Below the pieces are notes generated by a model. The model saw only the letters and a list, made by a program, of their open reading frames with translations. It was not told the origin of the DNA and made no database searches. From Hyphomicrobiales bacterium (lineage in GTDB: Bacteria > Pseudomonadota > Alphaproteobacteria > Rhizobiales > NORP267): DNA of 37,493 nucleotides. Within the stretch, counting starts at the first letter, position 1; every line of letters starts with the position of its first letter. The position numbers and the translations under genes are program-made. Shown here one piece after another: positions 1 through 10,301 of this stretch. The DNA is taken from contig JAJFGZ010000044.1 of the NCBI GenBank assembly GCA_021775855.1, positions 1 to 37,493 on the forward strand. Direction: 5' to 3'.

Positions 1-1256
1 TGCATTTGCAGGAATTAAAAAGCAAAACACCCGCTGAACTTTTGACGCTCGCGGAAGAACTTGAAATTGAAAACAGTGGTTCCATGCGCCGTCAGGATAT
101 GCTTTTTGCCATCCTGAAAAAACTGGCCGAACAAGATACGCAAATTGACGGCTCCGGTGTTTTGGAAGTGTTGTCTGACGGGTTTGGTTTCCTGCGTGCA
201 CCGGAAGAAAACTACCTTCCCGGACCGGATGATATTTACGTTTCGCCCAACAACATTAAAAAACAGGGGCTGCGCACAGGTGACACGGTTGAGGGTGAAA
301 TTCGTGCCCCCAAAGACGGTGAAAAATATTTTGCGCTGGTGAATATCAAATCAATTAATTTTGAAGAGCCGGAAAAGCTTCGCCACCGCATTAATTTTGA
401 CAACCTGACCCCGCTTTATCCGGACGAAAAGCTCAGTCTTGAAATTGATGATCCTACAAAAAAGAACTTTACGCAGCGTGTGATTGAGCTTGTCTCCCCG
501 CTGGGTAAGGGCCAGCGTGCCTTAATTGTGGCGCCGCCGCGTACGGGTAAAACCGTTATGCTGCAAGACATTGCAAAGTCAATTGCTGAAAACCACCCGG
601 AAGTTTACTTGATCGTGCTGCTTATCGATGAGCGCCCGGAAGAGGTGACGGATATGCAACGCACCGTCCAAGGTGAGGTTGTGTCTTCAACATTTGATGA
701 GCCGGCGACCCGCCATGTCCAGGTGGCCGAGATGGTTATCGAGAAAGCCAAGCGGCTCGTCGAGCATGGCCGGGATGTGGTGATCCTGCTCGATTCGATC
801 ACGCGGCTGGGGCGCGCTTACAACACCGTCGTACCGTCATCCGGCAAGGTATTGACCGGCGGTGTTGACGCCAACGCGCTGCAGCGCCCGAAACGGTTCT
901 TCGGCGCGGCTCGGAATATCGAGGAAGGTGGTTCGTTGACGATCATCGCGACCGCGCTGATCGATACCGGCAGCCGGATGGACGAGGTTATCTTTGAAGA
1001 ATTTAAAGGCACGGGTAATTCGGAAATTATTCTTGACCGGAAGGTTGCGGATAAGCGGGTTTTCCCGTCGATGGATATTCTGCGCTCCGGCACCCGCAAG
1101 GAAGAGCTGATTGTCAACCAGGACGATCTCAAGAAAATGTACGTGCTGCGCCGGATCCTCAATCCCATGGGAACGGTGGATGCGATCGAATTCCTGCTCG
1201 ACAAATTACGCCAGACCAAGGCCAACTCGGAATTCTTTGATTCGATGAATACCTGA
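1..1256 (+). CDS. rho: Transcription termination factor Rho (start codon cut by one base)
   Basis: Rho is a hexameric RNA-dependent ATPase/helicase that ends transcription of untranslated RNA. The window begins with TG-CAT-TTG-CAG; with an A just before base 1 this reads ATG CAT TTG CAG, giving the usual alphaproteobacterial Rho start M-x-LQELK, so only the first base is missing and the full protein would be 418 aa. Counting from the TTG at base 6, an N-terminal helical domain (about 1-45) is followed by a cold-shock-like RNA-binding domain (about 50-115, GFGFLR) and the ATPase core with Walker A PPRTGKT at 177-183, a Walker B region ending LLDS, and the GTGNSE segment. It is convergent with the next gene, 19 bp away. 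Confidence 0.97.
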   Translation, partial: HLQELKSKTPAELLTLAEELEIENSGSMRRQDMLFAILKKLAEQDTQIDGSGVLEVLSDGFGFLRAPEENYLPGPDDIYVSPNNIKKQGLRTGDTVEGEIRAPKDGEKYFALVNIKSINFEEPEKLRHRINFDNLTPLYPDEKLSLEIDDPTKKNFTQRVIELVSPLGKGQRALIVAPPRTGKTVMLQDIAKSIAENHPEVYLIVLLIDERPEEVTDMQRTVQGEVVSSTFDEPATRHVQVAEMVIEKAKRLVEHGRDVVILLDSITRLGRAYNTVVPSSGKVLTGGVDANALQRPKRFFGAARNIEEGGSLTIIATALIDTGSRMDEVIFEEFKGTGNSEIILDRKVADKRVFPSMDILRSGTRKEELIVNQDDLKKMYVLRRILNPMGTVDAIEFLLDKLRQTKANSEFFDSMNT

Positions 1257-1275
1257 TGGCCCCAGGGCGACCAAC

Positions 1276-3315
1276 CTAACGGGCGTTGACCATCGCGCTC
1301 GCCTGGGAGAAGCGTTCGGCAATTTCTACCGCCGTTTTTGCAGGCGGCAGGCACGCGCCGGGGACGCAAATATGGACCCCGTCGGGTTGATCGGACAGAG
1401 ATTTTAAAGCTACATTACCTAACGGAACTATATTTTCGTTTATATCAATTATTACAATTGGATATGGGTAATTTTCAGCAATATTCTGCGCTGTTGATTC
1501 TTTCGTGCTCTGGTCCGGTTTTGTGTTTCCGAAAATCTGGATCTGGCGGTTGATTTGATCGAAACCGTTCATGAGCCCGGTATGGCCGAGCGGGTTGGCG
1601 GTGATATCTCCGGAAAAGGCTTCGACTACATTCTGAGCCTGCTGGTCATAGTCGGCATCCCCCGTAATAGCGCCGAGGCGGACGAAATTACGGACCATGG
1701 TTCCGTTGCCGTTGGGGGTCGCATCGTCGGCTGCCGAGCGTGGCCGTAGGATGAGATCGCTGCTGTCGTCGGCAGTCATGAAGAATCCACCGTCGCCGGT
1801 CTTGAAATGTTTTATGACGGTCCCGGCCCAGGTTTCCGCTTTCTCCAGGTATTTTCTGTTGGAGGATATTTCGAATAGCGCCAGAGCCGCTTCGATCATA
1901 TTGGAATAGTCGAGCAGCATGCCCTGCCCCGATGTTTGTCCCAACCGGGTGCTGTGGAACAAACGGCCATTGTCAGCCATCGATTCGGACACGAAGTCGA
2001 AAATTTCGATGGCAAAATCCAACCATTTATTGTTGTCAAACGTTCTGGATGCGCGGGCTATCGCGGTAATGGCGAGACCGTTCCAGTCAGCCAGGATTTT
2101 GTCATCAAGCCCCGGCCAGACGCGCTTGATCCGCATCTCCAGAAGTTTATCGCAATGTGACCGCAATTTCGCTTCGATGTCAGCGTTCTCCAGCGCTGAA
2201 ACATGGAGGCGGTTGGGGATCGATTTCCCCTCCCAGTTTCCAGCAACGGAAATGTCGTAATGCCGGGCGAAGAAATCGCCATTCTCAGTGCCCAATACAT
2301 CGTCAATTTCTGTCCTCGACCAGACATAGAAGCGGCCCTCCTCGCCTTCAGAATCGGCATCGTAACTGGAGGCCAATCCGCCGCGATCGATCTGCATGTC
2401 GCGCTGCAGCCAGGAAATCGTCTCGAAGATTGCCTTTTTCAGGATGGGCGATTGCGTGGCGGGCCACAGCGCCACCATCTGGTTGAGGATAAGCGCGTTG
2501 TCGTAGAGCATTTTCTCAAAATGCGGGACCAGCCAGCGTTCGTCTACGGTGTAGCGGGAAAACCCCCCCGCAAGGTGGTCATAGATCCCGCCAAGCGCCA
2601 TGCGTTCCAGGGAGAACAAGGCGGTTTTCTGAAATTCCTTATTGTCGGATTGCTGGCCACAGCGCCACAGGGTTTCGATCATCCCGGTTTGCGGAAACTT
2701 GGGGGCGTTGCGTAACCCGCCGTTGACCGGATCGGAGACCGAGAGAATCTTTTCCCCGGTCTGCAAGAAGTGCCCGCGCGTAATTTCGGTCCTAGTGCGG
2801 GCGGCGTTCTGCTGGTTCAGGCGCTCCAATACCGCCTGGCAATTCTGTGTTACCTTTTCGGGCTCTTCGACATATATCCGCGATATTTCAGTCATCACCT
2901 GGGTAAAGCCGGGGCGTCCGTATTTGGGGCCTTTCGGAAAATAGGTCCCGCCCCAAAAAGGTTCCGCGTCCGGGGTCAGAAACATGGTCATGGGCCATCC
3001 ACCCTGATCACCGAGCTGGTGGAGTGCCGACATATAGATGGCGTCCACGTCGGGGCGCTCTTCGCGGTCAACTTTGATATTGACGAAAAGCCGGTTCATG
3101 ACCTCCGCGGTTTCCGGATCTTCGAAGCTTTCATGAGCCATAACATGGCACCAATGGCAGGCGGCGTAACCGATTGAGAGCAGAATGGGCTTGTTTAATT
3201 CTTTCGCTTCTGCGAGAGACTCGTCGTTCCAGGCGCGCCAATGGACCGGATTATCGGCGTGCTGGACAAGATAAGGACTTGTTTCAGCGCCGAGTAGGTT
3301 TGCAGTTTTTAACAT
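1276..3315 (-). CDS. YyaL/SSP411-type thioredoxin-domain protein (DUF255)
   Basis: The 679-aa protein opens with the signature of the YyaL/spermatogenesis-associated protein 20 family: [14 protein letters not shown] (about 13-26), then a thioredoxin-like segment with CHWC at 53-56, DREERPD and GGWPM. The remainder matches the family's (alpha/alpha)6-barrel region, related to N-acylglucosamine 2-epimerases (KFP at the sugar-epimerase-like start, [19 protein letters not shown]). Length is typical. No signal peptide is visible, so it is likely cytoplasmic. The biochemical role of the family is not well settled; a redox or sugar-related role is only an inference. It is convergent with rho and divergent from mnmE, with a 79-bp gap to the latter. 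Confidence 0.93.
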   Translation of the reverse strand: MLKTANLLGAETSPYLVQHADNPVHWRAWNDESLAEAKELNKPILLSIGYAACHWCHVMAHESFEDPETAEVMNRLFVNIKVDREERPDVDAIYMSALHQLGDQGGWPMTMFLTPDAEPFWGGTYFPKGPKYGRPGFTQVMTEISRIYVEEPEKVTQNCQAVLERLNQQNAARTRTEITRGHFLQTGEKILSVSDPVNGGLRNAPKFPQTGMIETLWRCGQQSDNKEFQKTALFSLERMALGGIYDHLAGGFSRYTVDERWLVPHFEKMLYDNALILNQMVALWPATQSPILKKAIFETISWLQRDMQIDRGGLASSYDADSEGEEGRFYVWSRTEIDDVLGTENGDFFARHYDISVAGNWEGKSIPNRLHVSALENADIEAKLRSHCDKLLEMRIKRVWPGLDDKILADWNGLAITAIARASRTFDNNKWLDFAIEIFDFVSESMADNGRLFHSTRLGQTSGQGMLLDYSNMIEAALALFEISSNRKYLEKAETWAGTVIKHFKTGDGGFFMTADDSSDLILRPRSAADDATPNGNGTMVRNFVRLGAITGDADYDQQAQNVVEAFSGDITANPLGHTGLMNGFDQINRQIQIFGNTKPDQSTKESTAQNIAENYPYPIVIIDINENIVPLGNVALKSLSDQPDGVHICVPGACLPPAKTAVEIAERFSQASAMVNAR

Positions 3316-3394
3316 GGATTACCCGCCAATAGATTGCCGCCAATGATGGTCCCACATTTGATGGGTGGCCAAGAATATTCAAGTAGAATTCTCG

Positions 3395-4750
3395 ATGAAT
3401 GATTCACGTGAAACAATTTTCGCCATGTCCAGCGGTGCCGGGCGTGCGGGGATCGCGATTTATCGCATGTCCGGGCCGCGGGTCAAAGAGATTACACGGG
3501 CGCTTTGCAATGGTTTGCCGGATCCGCGACGGGCTTCTTTGAGAGGCCTGTGTGATCCGGAAAGCGGTCAATTGATCGACCGGGGACTGGTGATATGGAA
3601 CCCGTCGCCGAACAGCTATACCGGCGAGGATGTTACCGAATTTCATACCCATGGTGGTCTCGCTGTCGGTGCGAGTCTAACTAACGTTCTGTCAAGGTTT
3701 ACCGGTTGCCGGCCAGCCGAGGCTGGGGAATTCTCCCGCCGGGCGTTCGAGAATGGCCGGCTTGATCTGGCAGAGGTCGAGGGGATCGCCGATCTGGTGG
3801 AGGCGGAGACGGAGTTTCAGCGGCGTCAGGCGGTGCGGCAGATGGGCGGTGCCCAGTCACAGCTCTATGAATCCTGGCGTACGCGCCTGCTCCATGCCTT
3901 GGCCCTGGTGGAAGCCGGTATCGACTTTCCCGAGGAAGACGATCTCGCTTCAGAAGATTTTACCGGTCCGGTCCGCAAAGATATTTCTCAACTTGTGGAA
4001 GAAATATCCATGCATCTGGATGATCAGCACCGGGGCGAGCGCCTTCGGGACGGGGTCCAGGTGGTGATTGCCGGGCCACCGAACGCCGGCAAGTCGACGC
4101 TCTTAAATGCGCTAGCCCGGCGCGACGCTGCGATCATCTCGAAGGTCGCGGGGACCACCCGGGATATTATCCGGGTTGATCTTGATCTTGGCGGGTATCC
4201 GGTGACCCTGGTCGATACGGCCGGTTTGCGCGATGCCCGCGATGAGGTCGAGCAAGAGGGCGTCCGGCGCGCAATTTCAGCAATCGAGCAGGCCGATATT
4301 GTACTGTATCTGGACGATGCGCCAGGTCCAGACGGAGGGCCAACTGGAAAGACAACAGATGCACCGGCCCAGCTATTGATCCGCAGCAAGTACGATGAGA
4401 TCAGTAACGTTCCCCCCGTGGGCATTTCGATTCAAGCGGGTTCCGAGTGTCTGGACCTCTCGGTACACAGGGACTGGAATATCGACACGCTTGAATCTTG
4501 GTTGCAGGACCGCGCGGCCAGCCTTTGCGGGACCGGGGGAAGCGTGGGCATTACCCGGGCACGGCACCGCCACGCTCTCCAGTCAACCCGAGAATCACTT
4601 GGTAATTTTCTCGATATTGGGGCTCAGCCAGCTGAAATTTCCGCAGAAAACCTACGGCGAGCGGCTTTTGACCTTGGTCGGATTACAGGGCGGGTTGATG
4701 TAGAGGACCTGCTCGATATCGTGTTTTCGCAACTTTGTATCGGTAAATAG
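3395..4750 (+). CDS. mnmE: tRNA modification GTPase MnmE
   Basis: MnmE works with MnmG to place the (carboxymethyl)aminomethyl group on U34 of certain tRNAs. I start at ATG 3395, because the family begins close to TIFAxSSGxGxAGI; an in-frame GTG at 3365 would add ten unlikely residues. The 451-aa protein has the N-terminal folate-binding domain (1-120), a helical domain, and an inserted G domain: G1 GPPNAGKS 227-234, G2 TTRD 254-257, G3 DTAG 274-277. The G4 position reads SKYD (331-334), where NKxD is usual. The C-terminus ends CIGK, carrying the catalytic cysteine. The start region contains a parS-like sequence. mnmG follows after 130 bp. Confidence 0.96.
   Translation: MNDSRETIFAMSSGAGRAGIAIYRMSGPRVKEITRALCNGLPDPRRASLRGLCDPESGQLIDRGLVIWNPSPNSYTGEDVTEFHTHGGLAVGASLTNVLSRFTGCRPAEAGEFSRRAFENGRLDLAEVEGIADLVEAETEFQRRQAVRQMGGAQSQLYESWRTRLLHALALVEAGIDFPEEDDLASEDFTGPVRKDISQLVEEISMHLDDQHRGERLRDGVQVVIAGPPNAGKSTLLNALARRDAAIISKVAGTTRDIIRVDLDLGGYPVTLVDTAGLRDARDEVEQEGVRRAISAIEQADIVLYLDDAPGPDGGPTGKTTDAPAQLLIRSKYDEISNVPPVGISIQAGSECLDLSVHRDWNIDTLESWLQDRAASLCGTGGSVGITRARHRHALQSTRESLGNFLDIGAQPAEISAENLRRAAFDLGRITGRVDVEDLLDIVFSQLCIGK
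3400..3415. promoter_or_regulatory. parS: parS site 1 (ParB/CTP loading site), inside mnmE
   Basis: The sequence TGATTCACGTGAAACA matches the conserved bacterial parS palindrome TGTTTCACGTGAAACA at 15 of 16 positions (third base A for T). It lies within codons 2-7 of mnmE, about 4 kb from parA, and encodes the peptide DSRET. ParB binding is inferred from the match and from the nearby parAB genes. Confidence 0.82.
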
Positions 4751-4756
4751 GCGCGA

Positions 4757-4772
4757 TGTTTCACGTGAAACC
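4757..4772. promoter_or_regulatory. parS: parS site 2, between mnmE and mnmG
   Basis: TGTTTCACGTGAAACC differs from the parS consensus only at the last base (15/16). It begins 7 bp after the mnmE stop, in the only sizeable intergenic gap of this gene cluster. Confidence 0.88.
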
Positions 4773-4880
4773 TGCCTTCGGGGATGCACCTTGTCCTTTG
4801 ACGATTTACCTGAGGCGCGATAGAGAGGGCGTCATACCGCGTTGTGCTCCTGTTGCTTTGGTGGAAATCGAATTTTCTAG

Positions 4881-6755
4881 ATGAAAATAATAGAGAAAAA
4901 ATTTGATGTGATCGTCGTCGGCGGTGGGCATGCGGGCTGCGAAGCCGCGGCCGCGGCGGCGCGGACCGGCGTATCTGTCTGTCTCGTAACCCACCGGCGC
5001 GACCGGATCGGCGAAATGTCCTGCAACCCGGCGATTGGCGGACTAGGCAAGGGGCACCTCGTCCGCGAGATCGACGCGCTTGACGGGCTGATGGGCCGGA
5101 TTGCGGATGTTTCGGGGATCCAGTTTCGCGTTCTCAACCAGAGCAAGGGCCCGGCCGTGCGCGGGCCGCGAGCCCAGATCGACCGCAAACTGTACCGCAA
5201 CGCAATGCAAACGGAGATCGCCGCGACGCCCGGCCTTGAGGTCCGGGAAGGGGCGGTGGACGGACTTTTGTTCGACGGCGACGCGGTATCGGGGATTCGA
5301 CTGGAGGATGGCGATACGATTGGCAGCGCCGCGGTTGTCATCACGACGGGAACTTTCCTGCGTGGTGTGATGCATATCGGCGACCAATCGGTGCCTGCCG
5401 GGCGCTTTGGCGAAGCGCCGGCGAACGCGCTTTCAAACTGGTTTTATGATGCGGACCTCCCCATGGGCCGGCTGAAGACCGGGACCCCGCCACGGCTGGA
5501 TGGACGGACAATCGACTTTTCCAGACTTGCTGTGCAGGACGGTGATACCCGGCCGATGCCGTTTTCCTGGCTGACCTCGGAGATATTGGTCCCGCAAATT
5601 CCCTGCCACATCACCCACACCAACGACACAACGCACCGGATAATTGCGGAGAATATCCACCGCTCGCCGATTTATTCGGGGCAGATCGAGAGCCAGGGCC
5701 CGCGCTATTGCCCCTCCATCGAGGATAAGATCGTCCGCTTCGGGGATCGCGACAGCCACCAGATATTTCTTGAACCTGAGGGATTGGACGACTTTACGAT
5801 CTACCCGAACGGGATTTCCACATCGCTGCCGGAAGATGTGCAACGGGCCTTTCTGGCGACCATCCCGGGGCTCGAGACTGCAGAAATTCTGCAGCCGGGC
5901 TATGCCATCGAATATGACTTTGTTGACCCGCGTGCGCTGTACGCCTCGCTGGAGGCAAAGACCGCTCCGGGACTGTATCTGGCTGGCCAGATCAACGGCA
6001 CGACCGGGTACGAAGAAGCAGGCGCCCAGGGACTGGTGGCGGGGCTCAACGCAGCGCGTGCGGTTGGTGGGCAAGAACCGGTCATATTTTCGCGGTCCGA
6101 CGGGTATCTCGGCGTGATGATCGACGATTTGGTCACCAAGGGAGTGAGCGAACCCTACAGGATGTTCACGTCGCGCACCGAATACCGGCTGACGCTTCGG
6201 GCCGACAATGCTGATCTGCGGCTGACACCAAGGGGAATAGCTGCGGGGTGCGTTGGTGCGGTGCGGGAAGAAATATACCAAAAGCGCGCCGATGATGTGG
6301 CGGCAGCGATTTCGCTGGCCCGGTCGCTGGCCATCAGCCCCACGGGAGCTTCCCGGGCCGGTCTCAAGGTCAACCAGGACGGCGCCCGGCGGACAGCCTT
6401 TGATCTGCTCTCCTACGCGGATGTAGACGTGGCGCGGCTTGCCAAGATTTGGCCGGAACTGGAGCGCCTCGGCACCGATCAGATCAACCAGTTGGAAATC
6501 GAAGCCCTTTACGCGGTTTATATAGAGCGGCAAACCGCCGATATTGCGGCGTTCAAGCGGGACGAAAATTTCAGGTTTCCGAAGGGACTGGACTTCGCCG
6601 CCATTCCCGGACTATCCAATGAGGTGCGGGAAAAACTGGCGATGGTCCGCCCTGAAACCCTCGGCCAGGCGGGCCGGATCGACGGCATAACGCCTGCTGC
6701 TCTCACCCTGTTGTTGGCCCATCTGAAGCGCGGAAATCTTGAAAAATCGGCTTGA
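4881..6755 (+). CDS. mnmG: tRNA uridine-5-carboxymethylaminomethyl modification enzyme MnmG (GidA)
   Basis: MnmG is the FAD- and NADH-dependent partner of MnmE in U34 modification of tRNA. The 624-aa length is normal. Visible signatures are the dinucleotide-binding GGGHAG at 14-19, [19 protein letters not shown] (about 47-65), the RYCPSIEDK segment with a conserved cysteine, [16 protein letters not shown] in the FAD-binding half, and the [15 protein letters not shown] segment. The C-terminal helical domain expected to contact MnmE is complete. The rsmG start overlaps its last 17 bases, which suggests coupled translation. A parS site lies in its upstream gap. Confidence 0.97.
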   Translation: MKIIEKKFDVIVVGGGHAGCEAAAAAARTGVSVCLVTHRRDRIGEMSCNPAIGGLGKGHLVREIDALDGLMGRIADVSGIQFRVLNQSKGPAVRGPRAQIDRKLYRNAMQTEIAATPGLEVREGAVDGLLFDGDAVSGIRLEDGDTIGSAAVVITTGTFLRGVMHIGDQSVPAGRFGEAPANALSNWFYDADLPMGRLKTGTPPRLDGRTIDFSRLAVQDGDTRPMPFSWLTSEILVPQIPCHITHTNDTTHRIIAENIHRSPIYSGQIESQGPRYCPSIEDKIVRFGDRDSHQIFLEPEGLDDFTIYPNGISTSLPEDVQRAFLATIPGLETAEILQPGYAIEYDFVDPRALYASLEAKTAPGLYLAGQINGTTGYEEAGAQGLVAGLNAARAVGGQEPVIFSRSDGYLGVMIDDLVTKGVSEPYRMFTSRTEYRLTLRADNADLRLTPRGIAAGCVGAVREEIYQKRADDVAAAISLARSLAISPTGASRAGLKVNQDGARRTAFDLLSYADVDVARLAKIWPELERLGTDQINQLEIEALYAVYIERQTADIAAFKRDENFRFPKGLDFAAIPGLSNEVREKLAMVRPETLGQAGRIDGITPAALTLLLAHLKRGNLEKSA

Positions 6756-7395
6756 CCCGGAGTTGGTCCGCGCCATCGACGGGCCGGAAACGTTCCAGGC
6801 GGCGTTTGATGTTTCACGTGAAACCATGGCCCGGTTGCAGATTATGCACGACCTGCTTGGCCATTGGCAAAAAGCCACAAACCTGATTTCGCAAAAATCA
6901 TTTGCTGATTGCTGGTTGCGGCATTTCGCCGACAGCGCGCAATTGGCGCCTCTGGTGCATGAGGCGCCCGTATGGGTTGATCTCGGCAGTGGTGCCGGGT
7001 TTCCGGGGCTTGTGGTGGCGCTTCTGCGCGAGGATGTTGCCATGCATCTGGTGGAATCCAATGGCCGGAAAGCTGCGTTTCTGCAAACCGTTTGCCGCGA
7101 AGCCGGGATCGGCGCCACGATCCATCATTGCCGGGCGGAGGCGCTGAACCCGGGAGATCTGGGCCCACCGGACGTGATTTCCGCCCGGGCGCTAGCTCCA
7201 TTGAATGAATTGATGGATTTGGCCCACGGATTGGCAGGTCCTTATACACAGTTTATTTTCCCAAAGGGTCAACATATGGTAGAAGAGGTTGAGAAATCTA
7301 CCAAATATTGGAATTTTACGGAAAACCAGATCAAAAGCTTGACCGACCCACACGGTCGGATATTGATGATTTCCGGGCTTACACGGAGTCCGTGA
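6739..7395 (+). CDS. rsmG: 16S rRNA (guanine-N7)-methyltransferase RsmG (GidB)
   Basis: RsmG methylates N7 of G527 (E. coli numbering) in 16S rRNA using S-adenosylmethionine. The 218-aa protein contains [11 protein letters not shown] (80-90), the SAM-binding motif, and the family segment [20 protein letters not shown] (48-69). The chosen start is TTG 6739, overlapping mnmG by 17 bp; the next ATG, at 6826, would remove part of the N-terminal region. Residues DVSRET (24-29) are encoded by a parS site. The stop TGA at 7393-7395 overlaps a GTG in the parA frame. Confidence 0.94.
   Translation: MKNRLDPELVRAIDGPETFQAAFDVSRETMARLQIMHDLLGHWQKATNLISQKSFADCWLRHFADSAQLAPLVHEAPVWVDLGSGAGFPGLVVALLREDVAMHLVESNGRKAAFLQTVCREAGIGATIHHCRAEALNPGDLGPPDVISARALAPLNELMDLAHGLAGPYTQFIFPKGQHMVEEVEKSTKYWNFTENQIKSLTDPHGRILMISGLTRSP
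6810..6825. promoter_or_regulatory. parS: parS site 3, inside rsmG
   Basis: TGTTTCACGTGAAACC is identical to site 2 and matches the consensus at 15/16. It lies in the rsmG coding sequence, about 0.6 kb before parA. Confidence 0.88.
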
Positions 7396-7424
7396 CAGGT
7401 CTGATTCAACAGAAGCGGCGTAAA

Positions 7425-8267
7425 ATGGTATCGATCAACAATAGTCCCCAACCGCGCATCCTGGCGCTTGCCAACCAGAAGGGCGGGGTTGGCAAGACAA
7501 CCACGGCGATCAACCTGGGCACGGCTTTGGCCGCGACCGGGGAAAATGTTCTGATCGTCGATCTGGACCCGCAGGGCAATGCCAGTACCGGGCTCGGGAT
7601 CGATCGTAACGACCGACCGATTTCGAGTTATGATGTGCTGACAGGCGAGGCGAACCTCGCCGACGCCACCCGCAAAACGGCGATCCCACGGCTCTACGTG
7701 GTCCCCTCCACGATGGACCTCCTTGGGTTCGAACTGGAAGTATCCGGGCGCGCAGACCGGGCGCTCTTGCTGCGTAATCTGCTTGCAGACCAAGGGTACC
7801 GGGATCGTACCAACAACCAGGTACCGGATTGTTCATATATCCTGTTCGATTGTCCGCCATCGCTCAACCTGCTGACGATCAACGCCATGGCGGCCGCCGA
7901 TGCAGTATTGGTGCCGCTGCAATGCGAATTTTTTGCCCTTGAAGGTCTCAGCCAACTTCTCAAGACGGTGGACGATGTCAAACGTTCGATCAATCCGGGG
8001 CTGGAAATACAGGGGGTCGTGATGACCATGTATGATGCACGGAACAATCTCTCGAATCAGGTGGTTGATGATGTCCGGGCGTTTCTCGGTACCAAGGTTT
8101 ACGAGACAGTGATCCCGCGTAACGTCCGGGTCTCGGAAGCACCTTCGCACGGCAAGCCGGTTCTTCTGTATGATTACCATTGCGCCGGCAGCCAGGCCTA
8201 TATCAAGCTTGCCTCGGAAATCATCCAGCGCGAACGTAATCTGTTGAGCCAACCGGCAGCATCATGA
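7425..8267 (+). CDS. parA: Chromosome partitioning ATPase ParA (Soj)
   Basis: ParA is the nucleoid-bound ATPase whose gradient moves ParB-parS complexes. From ATG 7425 the protein is 280 aa, with the deviant Walker A KGGVGKTT (19-26) close to the N-terminus as in Soj-type chromosomal ParA, a DLDPQGNAS segment, LFDCPPSLNLLT and VIPRNVRVSEAPSHGKP. An in-frame GTG at 7392 overlaps the rsmG stop and has GGAG just upstream; it would add 11 residues and cannot be excluded. parB follows after 42 bp, and three parS sites lie upstream in the same cluster. Confidence 0.96.
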   Translation: MVSINNSPQPRILALANQKGGVGKTTTAINLGTALAATGENVLIVDLDPQGNASTGLGIDRNDRPISSYDVLTGEANLADATRKTAIPRLYVVPSTMDLLGFELEVSGRADRALLLRNLLADQGYRDRTNNQVPDCSYILFDCPPSLNLLTINAMAAADAVLVPLQCEFFALEGLSQLLKTVDDVKRSINPGLEIQGVVMTMYDARNNLSNQVVDDVRAFLGTKVYETVIPRNVRVSEAPSHGKPVLLYDYHCAGSQAYIKLASEIIQRERNLLSQPAAS

Positions 8268-8309
8268 CCATAACCAGAAACCTTCAATCGATTCGGAACC
8301 GGAACAAAC

Positions 8310-9236
8310 ATGTCGGATCATAATCCAAAATCCTCTTCAGGTGATTCCAGCAACCGTCGCCTGGGCCGTGGGCTGGCAGCGCTAATCGGTGATATCCGCG
8401 AGGAGACCAGCGAATCCGATATAGTGATGCGTGAGGGCGTACGCAAAATAGCAATCGCGCTCATCAAGGCCAACCCGCGCAACCCACGCAAGGATTTCAA
8501 CGACGAAGAATTGTCAGATCTGGCCCGTTCGATTGGTCAGCGCGGAGTCGTCCAGCCAATTATCGTGCGCCCGAGCCCGGACGCCCAGGATGAGTTTGAG
8601 ATCGTTGCCGGTGAACGCCGCTGGCGGGCCGCCCAGAAGGCTGGTCTGCACGAGGTGCCGGTGGTGGTGCGCGAACTGGCTGACCGCGAGGCGATGGAAA
8701 TCGCGCTTGTTGAAAATATCCAGCGAACGGATCTGAACGCCCTCGAGGAGGCACTCGGGTACGACCAATTAATTGCCGAATTTCATTATACACAGGCTGA
8801 ACTTGGGGAGGCGATCGGCAAGAGCCGGTCCCACGTGGCGAACATGCTGCGGCTTTTGAAGCTGCCGGAACCGGTGCGCAATATGCTGTCGGCAGGGGAG
8901 TTGACGGCCGGCCACGCCAAGATCCTTGTTGGCCATGACGACCCGGCCGCGCTTGCCCGTACGATCATAGAGGGCGGCCTGAATGTACGCCAGGCCGAAG
9001 CCCTGGCGCGGCGCGCCAACGGCCCCGATCCCGCCCAGCGGCCCGCGCGGAATGCCGATACGGGTGCGCTGGACGCGGATACAAGGGCACTCGAAGAGAC
9101 ACTGAAGACCGCGCTCGGGTACGACGTCAAAATTCGCCACGGAGCCGAGGGCAAGGGCGAGATTATTATCGCCTACAAAAATCTCGAGCAGCTCGACCAT
9201 GTCTGCCGGCGGCTTCAGGGTTTCCGGGAAAACTAG
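8310..9236 (+). CDS. parB: Chromosome partitioning protein ParB (Spo0J), a parS-binding CTPase
   Basis: ParB binds parS, hydrolyses CTP and spreads as a sliding clamp. The 308-aa protein has the N-terminal ParA-stimulating motif RRLGRGLAALIG (16-27), the CTP-binding box GERRWRA (101-107) and ENIQR (135-139), a helix-turn-helix of about 161-183 (TQAELGEAIGKSRSHVANMLRLL split by the turn), and a C-terminal dimerisation segment. All core motifs are intact. It is convergent with holA; the 15-bp gap and adjoining bases hold a weak GAGCC/GGCTC hairpin that may serve both genes. Confidence 0.97.
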   Translation: MSDHNPKSSSGDSSNRRLGRGLAALIGDIREETSESDIVMREGVRKIAIALIKANPRNPRKDFNDEELSDLARSIGQRGVVQPIIVRPSPDAQDEFEIVAGERRWRAAQKAGLHEVPVVVRELADREAMEIALVENIQRTDLNALEEALGYDQLIAEFHYTQAELGEAIGKSRSHVANMLRLLKLPEPVRNMLSAGELTAGHAKILVGHDDPAALARTIIEGGLNVRQAEALARRANGPDPAQRPARNADTGALDADTRALEETLKTALGYDVKIRHGAEGKGEIIIAYKNLEQLDHVCRRLQGFREN

Positions 9237-9251
9237 AGCCCGTCGTCTGGC

Positions 9252-10289
9252 TCAGTTGCGTTGGTCCATCGACGCCGCCCTGGCGCAGACCTGCAGTACG
9301 ATGCTGGATACAGTTTCACGACCAAGACCATCGCCCTGGCGGATTTGATATTCGGTGTCGCCGACAATTTCCAGCGCCCGGTTTAAATCCTGTGCCCCCC
9401 AAATCCGGCATTGCCGGACCACGGACGCTCTGCGGGTAAAAAATACTGGCGGGCGGTGGCGGGCAACCAGATCGTCGATCCGGCCGCCGGCATCGGCGGC
9501 AGAACGAAATTCGTGGAGCATCAGCAAATGCCGGTTTAAACCACCGAGGATTTGATCTGGCGAAGCCCCGCTCTGCAGAAGGCGTTGCATCAGCAGGTCT
9601 GTATCGACGAGGCGGCCAAGACCCGCCATATCGCACAGATCGTCCACATTCAGGAGCGACGATTCGCTCGATACAGCTTTGACATCTTTGAGGGTTACGC
9701 GGTCCTGGCCGAGGCAATAGAGGGCAAGCTTATCAAGCTCTGAACGGGTCGCGAGGCGGTCGCCGCCAAGTTGCACCTGGAGCGCGGCGCTGGCATCTGC
9801 ATCGATTTCAAGACCGGACTTTGTGAGATGGTTGGTGATGATCGGGCCGAGATCTCTGGCGCTATCGCCATAGCAGGGAAGCGCGGCGCAGAATTTCCCG
9901 GTTTCAAATAATTTTCGCAATTTGGCGGCAGGCGCAAGGCGGCCTGCCTCGACGATGAGCAGGATATCTTCTCCGATCCGGGAAAAGAGACCGCTTAGCT
10001 GGTCTGCGATTTGTGCCCGCTCCGGTCTGACACGGATGGACCGTCTGCCGCCAAACAGCCCGATCGCCGTGGCTTCATCGGAAATCCGGCCCGGGTCTGC
10101 TTCAATATCACCTGAATTCAGTCGGGTGACTGCAAAGTCCCCGGCACCGGGACCGACAAAATTTTTGGCCAGGTCTTGGGCGCGTTCAGAAACCAGTCCG
10201 AGGTCCGATCCGTAGACGAGAATAGCGCGGAAATCCTCTGGTGGATTGGCCAGGAAGGCGTTGATTTGTCGTGCTGGTATGGCGGTCAT
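9252..10289 (-). CDS. holA: DNA polymerase III subunit delta
   Basis: HolA is the clamp-loader subunit that opens the sliding clamp. The 345-aa protein shows the family pattern: an N-terminal start of the type IPARQINAFL, FRAILVYGSDLGLVSERA (19-36), RPERAQIADQLSGL, LLIVEAGRL followed by the KLRKLFE segment, and a helical C-terminal collar domain. As in other delta subunits, no functional Walker A is evident. It is last in a minus-strand operon leuS-lptE-holA, 12 bp after lptE, an arrangement common in alphaproteobacteria. Confidence 0.92.
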   Translation of the reverse strand: MTAIPARQINAFLANPPEDFRAILVYGSDLGLVSERAQDLAKNFVGPGAGDFAVTRLNSGDIEADPGRISDEATAIGLFGGRRSIRVRPERAQIADQLSGLFSRIGEDILLIVEAGRLAPAAKLRKLFETGKFCAALPCYGDSARDLGPIITNHLTKSGLEIDADASAALQVQLGGDRLATRSELDKLALYCLGQDRVTLKDVKAVSSESSLLNVDDLCDMAGLGRLVDTDLLMQRLLQSGASPDQILGGLNRHLLMLHEFRSAADAGGRIDDLVARHRPPVFFTRRASVVRQCRIWGAQDLNRALEIVGDTEYQIRQGDGLGRETVSSIVLQVCARAASMDQRN

Positions 10290-10301
10290 CGGGAACCGCG
10301 A

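Noticed and set aside
5433-6533. 366-codon open frame antisense to mnmG
   Set aside because: It is a shadow of a conserved GC-rich gene; its translation shows no family features.
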